IMG/VR virus record: IMGVR_UViG_3300050821_024084 | Location: 37,022-101,021 of that record | Strand: one strand, 5' to 3' | DNA length: 64,000 nt | Source: a virus | Translations under genes and position numbers: made by a program | In this document: positions 19,642 through 29,100 of the stretch, piece by piece | Numbering within the stretch: the stretch's first letter is position 1 | Layout: each line of letters opens with the position of its first letter | The notes under the pieces: generated by a model | Told to the model about the DNA's origin: nothing | Database searches by the model: none | Seen by the model: the letters and a program-made list of their open reading frames with translations, nothing else

Positions 19642-22369
19642 CGAGCCTCCGGAGCTCCCCCCTAACTGGCGGGATCTCGGTCCTGATGCCAAGCGCGTGC
19701 TGCTGCACAAGCTGCGCGGCATGGCGGTCAGCAAAGGACTGGGCGGACCTCGTGAGTGGCGGTCGAAAGCGCGGCCCAAGCAGCTGCCCCCGAGTGACCC
19801 AGCACATCATCTGCCGGACGGTAACGGGTTCAGATGCGGATGTTCCGGTCCTGATGAGAACTGGAATATCTGGATGTTCATGGCCGGCCGGGGGTGTGTT
19901 GCCGGGCATACGCGCATCTGGCTACCGCTGGAGAACCGGTTCGAGCGGATCGATACGCTAGTCCGTCAGGGAGAGGCCGTCATTGTCCTCTCCCTGACGG
20001 AGAATGGCGCAGAACCACGTCAGACTGACGGGGCTCCTTTCATCGGGGGCGTGGCAGAGCTGTATGATGTGCTGACTTCGGACGGCAACCGCATCACGGT
20101 GACTGACCGGCATCGTTTCCTGACTCCGCAAGGATGGCTGCCACTCGCTCGCGTGCACGTCGGACAGCTTCTTGCCGGAGGCGCTCCCGCTCCTCCGCAG
20201 GAAGCTTCTTCACACCGGTCAGGGTGGCGTGAAGATGCTCGGAATTGGCGGGGAACACGCGAAGATTCTCCGGACGATTATCCGAGGTATCCCCGTTCAC
20301 ATGATCAACTACCTCGTCAGGGGACAGGCAGCGTCCTAGCACCTGCTCCATCACGAGTCGATGCTGCCGGACATACCCGAGATTATTCATGTGAGGATGA
20401 TTTCTCATCTTCACGAGAATGTAACCGTCCTCGTCGACTGCATAGCCTCCCTTCCAGAAGTAGTTATGCTCGGGACGCGCTTTCGCCTCTAGACACGGAA
20501 GTCCGAGTTCTATCAGGCGTGAGCGAACTGTCTCTGCGTTACAGCCGAGGATGGCTGCCATTTCCGTGCATGTCATCTGCTGGGCATGCAAGTCGCGGAG
20601 CTTATCAGTGTCTACAGGCATGCGACTGCCCTGAGACATGCGCTTGCGCGACAGGTCAGAAGCCCTATGCCCTCGCAGCTGCACCCCGGCACGTTGCAGA
20701 GCGCGTCCTACGGTCTGATAACTTGTTCCGGTTGTCTGAGCAAGGTCTTTCAGCGGCTCTCCTTCCTGATAGCGCCGGATCAGGTCCGGAAGAAGATCTG
20801 ACGGTATCTTGGAGTACTCTCGGCTCGGCATGTGAGCATGGTATCACGTGGACGAGAGTACGGTCGGTCCGGTCTGCGGGAACAGGATGGTTTTATGACC
20901 TGACTGTCCCTGGTGCAGAGAATTATGCGGCGGAAGGTCTCTGGCATCACAATTGCGGAAAAACCTGGTCGGGCGCTAACTGGATAATTGAACAGGCGCT
21001 CCGGAACCCGGGAACGATGTGGGCGGTCGTTGCCCCGACATTCCGGGATGTCCGGGTCACGTGCTTCGAAGGCCCCTCCGGGATTCGACGTCTTCTTCAG
21101 CCTGGTGAGGAAGATCAATGGCGCAGGAATGAGCTGCGCCTGGATCTGGTGAATGGCTCCGTTATTTACGGGTATTCGGCTGACCAGCCGGAACGATTGC
21201 GCGGATCTAACCTTTCCGGGGCGTGGGTAGATGAAATGGGGAGTTTTGCGTATGAGGAAACCTGGTATGAGGGACTAGTCCCTGCGCTACGTATCGGGGA
21301 ACATCCCCGTGTCATGGTCACCACGACTCCGCGCCCGACGAAGCTCATCCGGGATCTGTACTCGCGTCGCGACGGCACCGTTCACACCACCACGGCCTCC
21401 ACCTGGGAGAATGCGGCCAACCTGTCGGCTGCCGCCCTCGATGAGCTCAAGCGCCGGTACGAAGGCACCCGGCTGGGCCGTCAGGAGCTTGAAGGCGTCC
21501 TCCTGGAGGATCTGGAAGGCGCGCTGTGGCGGCGCAGCGATATCGACGCTGCGCGAGTCAGGCCGGAGGACGTGCCAGATCTGGCCCGCGTGGTGGTGGC
21601 GATCGACCCGGCGATGAGCGCCGACGAGGATGCTGACGAGACGGGCATCATCGTGTCCGGGGAAGACGGGCGCGGCCACGGGTACGTCCTGGCGGACTGG
21701 TCGATGCAGGGCACGCCCGAGGCATGCATGCGGCGGGCTGTCCAGGCGTACAAGCACTACAACGCGGACTGCGTCGTGGCTGAGGTCAACAACGGCGGTG
21801 ACTTTATCGGCACGGTGCTGCGCACCGTCGATCCGAATCTGCCCTACCATCAGGTGCGGGCCTCGCGCGGGAAGGCGATCCGGGCAGAGCCTGTGTCGTC
21901 ACTGGCGGAGCAGCACCGGCTGCATCACGTGGGGAACTTCCCGGAGCTGGAAGATCAGCTCTGCTCATTCGTCCCGGGAATCGCCGGGCCGTCCCCGGAC
22001 CGGCTTGACGCGCTGGTCTGGTCAGTATTCGAGCTGAAGAGCTTGTCGCAGTCCAGCTGGCTCTCCGCGTACGGAGCCATCCGCTGCACGCAATGCGAGA
22101 TGGCGTTCCGGGGCTCGGCGACGTGCCCGCGCTGCGGAGCAGATGCACCTGCATCGCCTGACGGGGGAAGCTTCTCCCCGGAGGGGGCGGGGGAGGATCG
22201 CAGCATGGGCGGCTGGGCCTCGGTGTACCGGCTGGCCAGGTGCAGCAAGGGACACGTGTACTCTGAGCGGTCCGGTGGCTGCCCGCAGTGCCGGTCCGGC
22301 GGCCTGGACTGGCTGCGCGCGCACGGCAAGCCCGGTGGACAGGCAGGTTCCGGGGCGGTAAGCTCGTAG
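19628..22369 (+). CDS. Terminase large subunit interrupted by an intein
   Basis: GTG start at 19628; 913 residues before splicing, 560 after removal of the 353-residue intein. Extein joining recreates the Walker A motif: FMAGRG before and CGKTW after the intein give GRGCGKT. The Walker B segment is LSGAWVDEMGSF. The C-terminal RNase H-like nuclease starts ARVVVAIDPAMSADEDADETG and continues with VAEVNNGGDF and DRLDALVWSVFEL. A C-terminal tail with three CxxC pairs (CTQCEM, CPRCG, CPQCRSG) looks like a zinc-ribbon extension. It cuts and pumps phage DNA into the prohead. Confidence 0.92.
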   Translation: MTETDEPPELPPNWRDLGPDAKRVLLHKLRGMAVSKGLGGPREWRSKARPKQLPPSDPAHHLPDGNGFRCGCSGPDENWNIWMFMAGRGCVAGHTRIWLPLENRFERIDTLVRQGEAVIVLSLTENGAEPRQTDGAPFIGGVAELYDVLTSDGNRITVTDRHRFLTPQGWLPLARVHVGQLLAGGAPAPPQEASSHRSGWREDARNWRGTREDSPDDYPRYPRSHDQLPRQGTGSVLAPAPSRVDAAGHTRDYSCEDDFSSSRECNRPRRLHSLPSRSSYARDALSPLDTEVRVLSGVSELSLRYSRGWLPFPCMSSAGHASRGAYQCLQACDCPETCACATGQKPYALAAAPRHVAERVLRSDNLFRLSEQGLSAALLPDSAGSGPEEDLTVSWSTLGSACEHGITWTRVRSVRSAGTGWFYDLTVPGAENYAAEGLWHHNCGKTWSGANWIIEQALRNPGTMWAVVAPTFRDVRVTCFEGPSGIRRLLQPGEEDQWRRNELRLDLVNGSVIYGYSADQPERLRGSNLSGAWVDEMGSFAYEETWYEGLVPALRIGEHPRVMVTTTPRPTKLIRDLYSRRDGTVHTTTASTWENAANLSAAALDELKRRYEGTRLGRQELEGVLLEDLEGALWRRSDIDAARVRPEDVPDLARVVVAIDPAMSADEDADETGIIVSGEDGRGHGYVLADWSMQGTPEACMRRAVQAYKHYNADCVVAEVNNGGDFIGTVLRTVDPNLPYHQVRASRGKAIRAEPVSSLAEQHRLHHVGNFPELEDQLCSFVPGIAGPSPDRLDALVWSVFELKSLSQSSWLSAYGAIRCTQCEMAFRGSATCPRCGADAPASPDGGSFSPEGAGEDRSMGGWASVYRLARCSKGHVYSERSGGCPQCRSGGLDWLRAHGKPGGQAGSGAVSS
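19895..20953 (+). mobile_element. Intein in the terminase ATPase loop, with antisense endonuclease gene
   Basis: 353 residues from Cys1 (CVAGHTRIWLP) to the terminal His-His-Asn, followed by Cys+1 of the extein. Block B is ITVTDRHRFLT (TxxH); the C-terminal blocks are GWFYDLTVPGAENYAAEG and LWHHN. Splicing residues are all canonical. The roughly 245-residue middle carries no endonuclease in the sense frame. It reads as a low-complexity linker because an HNH endonuclease gene lies there on the opposite strand (20094-20831). Insertion in the P-loop is a frequent intein site. Confidence 0.9.
20094..20831 (-). CDS. HNH homing endonuclease encoded antisense to the terminase intein
   Basis: 245 residues from the ATG at 20831. 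Two N-terminal helix-turn-helix units (DLIRRYQEGEPLKDLAQTTG and TCTEMAAILGCNAETVRSRL) precede an HNH domain: YVRQHRLVMEQVLGRCLSPD, EVVDHVNGDTSDNRPENLRV (HxN core) and a terminal HLHATL. The C-terminal KKLPAEERERLRQEAVRR is a basic helix. No Shine-Dalgarno is seen; ATACC lies 8 nt upstream, compatible with leaderless expression. The gene is wholly inside the intein reading frame on the other strand, and its 3' end overlaps the intein's block B. It probably cuts intein-less terminase genes to spread the element. Confidence 0.85.
   Translation of the reverse strand: MPSREYSKIPSDLLPDLIRRYQEGEPLKDLAQTTGTSYQTVGRALQRAGVQLRGHRASDLSRKRMSQGSRMPVDTDKLRDLHAQQMTCTEMAAILGCNAETVRSRLIELGLPCLEAKARPEHNYFWKGGYAVDEDGYILVKMRNHPHMNNLGYVRQHRLVMEQVLGRCLSPDEVVDHVNGDTSDNRPENLRVFPANSEHLHATLTGVKKLPAEERERLRQEAVRRARERVAAILAESGNDAGQSP
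22336..22364 (+). promoter_or_regulatory. Promoter for a leaderless head gene
   Basis: TGGACA 22336-22341 and TAAGCT 22359-22364 with a 17-nt spacer, 6 nt before the ATG at 22371. Good match to the pattern seen elsewhere in the window. Confidence 0.65.
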
Positions 22370-22370
22370 C

Positions 22371-22613
22371 ATGCCGCTTCACTTCACTCCGCAGGACCGG
22401 GCCGATGCCCTGGATCTGTTCATGAAAGGCAAGGCATGCGAGCACTGCGGCGGCGTGCATCAGCGTGCCTGCCCGCGCGTCCGTGAGCTGGAATGGAACG
22501 ACAAAGGCCAGATCCGGCGCGTGGTGTACTGGGCCGACGCGGAGTGGCAAGGGGCGCGGGAGTTCATCACCTGGCCGGAAGACTGCTACGAGGAGGACGA
22601 AGACGATGAGTGA
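22371..22613 (+). CDS. Small hypothetical Cys/His protein
   Basis: 80 residues between terminase and portal. CEHCGGVHQRACPRV could bind a zinc ion; the rest includes RRVVYWADAEWQGAREFITW and an acidic tail. Small proteins with the pattern CxxCGGxHxxxCPRV are common next to actinophage terminases or portals. Leaderless start predicted (see 22336-22364). Confidence 0.75.
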   Translation: MPLHFTPQDRADALDLFMKGKACEHCGGVHQRACPRVRELEWNDKGQIRRVVYWADAEWQGAREFITWPEDCYEEDEDDE

Positions 22614-22773
22614 CGACGCGCCCGTGTTCCCCCCGATGATGCAGGCTGCCGTCGCGATCCATGAAGCGTTCCTGGCGTACGTGGAGGCCGGGTTCACGCG
22701 TGATGAGGCGCTGAGGATTGTCGTCACGCAGATGAGCTGGTTCAGGCCGCCGCTCCAGCCGGAGCCAGAATGA
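22606..22773 (+). CDS. Small hypothetical protein (55 aa)
   Basis: ATG at 22606, overlapping the previous gene by 8 nt; ends at 22773. PPMMQAAVAIHEAFLAYVEA followed by GFTRDEALRIVVTQM is a helix pair seen in many short actinophage proteins. Function unknown. Confidence 0.7.
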   Translation: MSDDAPVFPPMMQAAVAIHEAFLAYVEAGFTRDEALRIVVTQMSWFRPPLQPEPE

Positions 22774-23102
22774 CCAGCGCGGGAGGCGCGGTCACGATGT
22801 CCCGGCTGTCGCTCCAGTACGTGTCCGTCCCGGTGCAGGCGTACAAGGGGGGCACGGTCTACAATCCCACGAATGACGTGGTGGAATTCGCCTTCGTACA
22901 GAATTACGGGACGGTGCCGTCCAGCTGGGCGGCGGGCAGCTGGGTATCGCAGCTGAATTACACGTATCCGTATGCGGCTCAGTGCCTGGTGGGGCCAGGC
23001 GGGGCGACGGCACCGACCACGGGGGTTTACAACATCTGGGTGCAGATCCAGGACGATCCGGAAGTCCCGGTGTTCATCGCCGGTCAATTGCAGATCATAT
23101 GA
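22770..23102 (+). CDS. Hypothetical head-region protein
   Basis: ATG overlapping the previous stop; an internal ATG at 22797 is an alternative start. 110 residues, beta-rich (VSVPVQAYKGGTVYNPTNDV, VYNIWVQIQDDPEVPVFIAG). The composition suggests a small structural or decoration protein. No named family is recognised. Confidence 0.6.
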   Translation: MTSAGGAVTMSRLSLQYVSVPVQAYKGGTVYNPTNDVVEFAFVQNYGTVPSSWAAGSWVSQLNYTYPYAAQCLVGPGGATAPTTGVYNIWVQIQDDPEVPVFIAGQLQII

Positions 23103-23118
23103 CGGGAAGGGGGCGGGA

Positions 23119-26100
23119 ATGGCGCGTCGCTCCACGCTGATGGCCGCGAAGTACATGCCGGGCGCGGCGTCCCCGACCTCCGCCCCGCAGAATGCGGGGG
23201 CTCCGTACTACGGGCTCGTGTCACCGCTGGCACAGCAGCTCGCGAATGAGCGGGGCTATTCTAATTCCTACGGGCCGTTCCTGCCGAGGCCCGCGCAGAC
23301 ATTTACTGAGGGCGCATTCGGGCCGTTCAGCCCGATTCTCCCGGTCCCGGTAGATGCGCCTCCCGTCGAAGACGGGCTGCCGGATCCCCGGCTGTTCGAG
23401 TACCAGGTCGGGTGGAACCTGCCGGTCGGGCAGCCGGGGACCGAGGGTCTCAAGCTAGTGGATTTCGCTACGCTGCGCACGCTGGGGGATCTGTACTCGG
23501 TCGCGCGGGCGTGCATCGAGAAACGCAAGAACGAGATCACCGGCCTGGACTGGGATATCGTGCCGACGCACGAGGCGTCCAAGGCGTACCAGGGCGACCG
23601 GAAGGCCAACCGGGATCTGGGCGAGCGCATCGCCAAGGCGAAGAAGTTCTTCCGGCAGCCGGACCCGGACTACTTCTCGTTCGGGGAATTCCTCACTGCC
23701 GTGCTGGAGATGGTGTTCGTCTACGACGCGCTGTCTATCGTGCTGCGGCCTAAGCGCGGTAAGGGGATGGGCAAAGGGCTGCTCGGGTCGGATCTGGACT
23801 GCCTGGAGCTAGTTGACGGAGCCACTATTCGCCCGCTTTTGGGAATGCACGGAGAAATTCCGAGGCCGCCCTGCTATAGCGAGGACACGGAAATTCTCAC
23901 CCGGGGCGGCTGGAAGCTGTTCAGCGATCTCAAGGGAACAGAAGAAGTTGCTACCCGCTCGAAAGACGGTGTGTTTGAGTGGCAGCGGCCCACGCATTAC
24001 GTGAATGAGGCGTACACCGGTCCGATGGTGCAATTCTCCGGTCGCACTATTGACTGCCTGGTAACCCCTGATCACCGGATGCTCACGACTGTAGGTCCTG
24101 ACGGCTGGTCCGAGGCTAGCCGGGTGCGAGACAGTAAAGGACGGATCTGCGGTCATGCAGACGGTAAGGACGGGACTCAGCGGGAATGGATCACATCGGC
24201 GCAGCGTCTCCTGGAAAGAAAGCAGGCAGGCGCAAAAAAGGATGACCGGCTGGTAGCTGTCAGCTCGTGGCACGGGCGCGAGCTGCGGAGTGCCACGTTT
24301 ACCGTCACGGGCCAGGTGTTTCGGTGGGACGATGGTGATGTGCATCGTGCAGAGGGACCGGAAATCCCTGCGGATGTGCGGGATCACTCAGTAGAGATGA
24401 CGGGTGATCAGTACGCGGCCTTCATGGGCATGTACCTGTCTGAAGGCGGTCTCATCCACGACAGAGAAAAGCACGGCTACCGGATTACCATCAGCCAGAC
24501 CGCGAACGGAAAGGGAATCGCGGAGTACGGACAGCTTATCCAGGAGCTATTCGGTGATCTTCGGCGAGGCTCTGGCGGGTGGAATATCTGGAGGAAGGCG
24601 CTGTGGCGGTACTGCCATCAGTTCGGATACGCACCGGATAAGTTCGCGCCACCCGAAGTGCTTGATATGTCGCGGCGTCAGCTCAAGATATTCTGGAGGT
24701 ACTACTGGCTAGGCGACGGGCATACGGAGCACACACAGGAGCAGGAAGTCGTGGCGACCTCCAGCTGTCTGATGGCGGGCGCGTTCCAGGAAATCATCCA
24801 GAAACTCGGGTACTCATCATCTGCTCGCCCTAGTGGTGATGGCTATTATCGCTTGCGTACACGGAAGACTGCCTATCCCGGGTATAACGCTAAGCAGGCT
24901 GATTACTCGGGGCGTGTTTACTGCGTGACGGTGCCGAATGGTATTGTTTATGTCCGGAGGAATGGCCGGGCGGTGTGGTCAGGAAATTCGCCCGCCTACC
25001 AGCAGTACCTTTACGGCGTGCCGCGCAGCGACTACATGACAATGATCACGCAGCGGGACATTGATGAAGGCGGCCTGGCCGGATCCGAGATCCAGTCGTT
25101 CACGTCGGATCAGCTGCTGTACCTGCGCACTACTCCCCGGCGCTGGACGCCGTATGGCTTCGCTAACCTGGAGCAGTCGCTCATCCCGGTGCTGACGGGG
25201 CTGCAAAAGCAGGCGTATCAGCTTGATTATTTTCGTGAGGGATGCTATTCTCCGGACACTGAGATTCTCACGAAAGATGGCTGGAAGCTCTTCCCGGACC
25301 TGACCTACGACGATGAGCTTGCTACTCGAAGCGAGCAGGGAGACTTCCGCTGGCATCGACCGGAAGCCATTCTTTCGTACGACTTCGACGGGGAGCTGCT
25401 CGCTTTTCAGAGCAAGGCAGTAGATCAGCTTGTGACACCTGGTCACAGGATGATCGTGCAGCACCTGCCATCCTACGTGCGTGATCACCCGGCTACTCCG
25501 GAACATGGCTGGCACGTGCGGCTCGCGAAATATTTCGCCGAGCATCCAAGCGCCCAGTTCCAGATGCCGGCGACGTCTCGCTGGACAGGACCCGAGCCGG
25601 AGTACCAGGAAATCGACACCTGGCGCAAGGTCAAGCGGCAGTATGGTACGGAGAAGGCCATCACGTGGCTCCGCGAGCACCTGGTGCCGGGTGAGTGGGC
25701 TCCGTCTGCGCAGGTGCTCAAGTCTGCTCAGGCAGCAGGCGTCGGGAGAAACTCTCTTGAGCGTGCGAAAGACGTGCTCGGGATACAATCACGACGCGTC
25801 GGCAGCACGCGCTCCGGAAGGGGAGTTTCTTTCTGGGAGATGCGTCTTCCTGCTGAAGACCTGGCTGTGCTGGAGCGCGCAGAGGAAATCCGTACGGGAA
25901 GCCGCCGGATCCCGATGAAGGAGTTCTGCGGGCTCCTTGGCCTGTATATCTCAGAGGGCTGGGTGCGATCAGATCGTAATGATGTACTCATTGCCCAGCA
26001 TGCGGATAATCCGCGTATCGAGCGTATTCGCGAGATACTGGACAGTACCGGGCTGCACTGGAGCTATCAGGAATCGAACCAGAGATTCGCGGTGTGCAGC

Positions 26101-29100
26101 AAGGACCTCGCGCGCTGGCTTCGGGATAACTGCCCGGGACGGGCATGGGAGAAGCGCATTCCGGTTCGGTTCAAGAACCTCGGCCCGGAATGCCTCGCCG
26201 CTCTGATGGAGGGTCTGACACTCGGAGATGCGCATCTCGGCCCAGCTGGTCAGCGTTACTACACAACGACAAGCCCTGGTCTTGCAGACGATGTGCAGGA
26301 GATTTTCCAGAAGCTCGGGTGTGATGCCTGGATTCGCCAGACGAAGATGGAGAAGTATTTTTCTGGTGAATACGGTGAGACTCCGTATGGCGGTCACGCG
26401 CGACGGCAGATGTATGTCGTCCGGGAACGGATGCAGGATGCTCATATGGTTCCTGCGCCTGTGCCTGTTTCGTACACCGGAAAAGTCTGGTGCGTGACTG
26501 TCCCCGGTGGGGTGGTCTATGTCCGGCGGAATGGTCGCGCTATCTGGTGCGGGAATACTATCCCCGGCATCTATATCAGCCCCGGGGACCCCAACATGAC
26601 CCCGAATCAGATCCGGGAACTGCAAGACGCCCTGAACGCGATTGCCGGGGACCCCGCCTGGCATCACAAGGTCATCGTGCTGCCGCCCGGCTCCAAGACC
26701 GAGCCGCAGCGCCCGGTGGATCTCGCTGACCAGTTCGACGAGATCCTGATGACTGAAGTCTGCATGAACTTCGACATCAACCCGATGGACCTGGGCATCG
26801 TCCCCAAGGTCAGCACTGCCGTCTCGCCGTTCGCGGCGCGTGAGATGGCGCAGGCATCCAAGACGGTGCACGAGCGGACCGCGACCAAGCCGCTGCTGAA
26901 GTTCCTCTGCAACATCTTCGACTCCATCCTGCATCGCGTCTGCGGTCAGGATGATATGAAGTTCACGTTCGAGGGCCTGTCCGAGACGCAGGACGAAGCC
27001 TCGATGACGGATCTTATCGTCAAGCAGGTGCAGTACGGCATCCGGTCGGTGGATGAGGGACGTGCCGAGCTGGAGCTGCCCCCCTGGAATCTGCCCGAGA
27101 CGTCCGGTCCGGTGGTGTTCACCCAGATGGGTCCGGTGGCGTTCGAGCAGGCGCAGCAGCTTCTCCAGGCGCAGGCAGCTCCGCAGCAAGGCAGCGACAC
27201 CAGTCACAACGGGCCGAAGAAGGCCACCAGCACCTCGGGCCGGGGCGACCAGTACGGCGGTCCGGGGCGTCCCCGGCACAGCACCCCGTTCCCGGCTCCG
27301 CAGTCCACCAAGCCTAGCTCGGACGTGCCCCCGGAGCGCGCCGGACGGGGGACGCCCGCGCACGATGCAGCGCGCGCCGGGATGGGTGTCACCGCGCATG
27401 CAGCGGCGAAGGCGGAGCTCGGGGCGCTGACCCGGCACCTGAAGAAGGGCCGTCAGATCTCCACCTGGGAGGCCCGGCACATCCCCGGGGCGACCCTGGC
27501 GGCGATCTCCGAGGATCTGGCCAAGGGACTGTCGGTCGAGCAGGCGGTGGACATCGCCGCGCTGATCATGCTCGGCGAGGACGTGGTGCTCCCAAAAGCG
27601 GAGATGCGGCAGTGGCCGGGGTGGCAGCGTGATCTCGGGCTGGTCGGCGCGTACACGGAGATCATCCGGCATGCGTTCCGGACAGCGGAAAACGAGGACA
27701 TGCAGCTGCGCCGGGATCAGGCACGCGGCGTCGTCACCGTGACCCCCGGGGTGTTCCGGGACATGACCGGGCAGATCCTGCGGGATGCCGTGTCCGGGGC
27801 GCTCGCACCGCTGGTGCGGGATGCCTGGAAGCTGGGGTACGAGTCCGCTCAGGAGCTGGCCGGCGCGTATCCGCACGAGATGCCCGGGGTGATGGACGCC
27901 TTCCTGGCGACAGAGCTGCGGCACTGGTCGGAGCAGATCGGCCGGACGGGGCTAGGGAACGCTTCGCAGCGGGCGGAGCTCATCGCCCGGACTGAGATCT
28001 CCCGGGCGCAGTCCGCTGCCGCGCTCCAGTGCTATCGCGATTCCGGGGTGGCCTACAAGCATCTGCTGACCGCGCCGGACGACGTGTGCCCGGCTTGCCA
28101 GGGGGACGCTGCTGACGGGGACATCCCGCTGGACGCGGCGTTCGGGTCGGGGAATCTCGGGCCTCCGCTGCATCCGGCGTGCCGGTGCGCTGTCGCTCCG
28201 GCCGGGATCGAGGCGGAGCCTCCGCTGGCGCATCTCGGCAAGGCGGAGCAGGATGCCCCCGCTGAGACGGTGGCGTTCCTGCTTATCCGGGCGCTGAACG
28301 TCGAGGGCAAGTGGCGCTATCTGCTCCAGAAGCGGGGGGAGAGCAGCTCGAACCCTGGTGAATGGGGCCTTCCGGGCGGGACAGCACATCCGGATGAGAC
28401 TCCGTGGGCAACCGCGATGCGGGAGTCCGAGGAGGAGATGGGCGCGCTGCCCGGCCTGGCACCAGGGCAGGTGATCTGCGACATGCTGGACGACAGACGG
28501 CAGCGCTTCACGTTCGTCTGCGAGACCGCCTGGTTCGAGCCGTCAATGGACGGGTCCACCCCGGAGGAAGTCGCCGGCTGGGGCTGGTTCCGGCCGAGGG
28601 AGATCGCGGAACTGGACCTGCATCCGGCGTTCGAGCAGACCTGGGAGCTGTTCCGGGACGCTGAGAAGGATCGCAGCCGGTCCCGGGTGCTCGTGAACGG
28701 CCAGGAGATCTACCCCGAGGACAACGAGGAAGAAGACGACTGGCCGCCGGGGGGCGGCGGGGGGACGTATCCGCATCCGCATCGCGCTGACGGCACGGAG
28801 GTTTTCGCCCTCGGCGGGCGGCCGGGAACCGAGCCACCGCGCTGGGACGGTGATGAGACTGAGCCGTTCGTCGCGCTGCCCGCCGGTCCGGCGGGCGCGC
28901 ACGGGGTCCGGGAAGGCCGCGCGGCGCTGCCCCCCGCTGGCGGCACGAGCCCGCACGTCGCGGACGGATCGGTGAAGAAGCCGCGTCCGGCAGACAACGG
29001 CCCGGATGAGGATGATGATGCCTGGTGGCCGCTGGTGCGCGGACGCCCGCCGAACGCGGTGGGCAAGGGAGCTAGTGACTACTGGGACCCGAACCCGGTC

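Noticed and set aside
25969-27924. 651-codon minus-strand open frame opposite the portal gene
   Set aside because: Shadow ORF: composition mirrors the sense codons and no motif is present, unlike the genuine antisense endonucleases.
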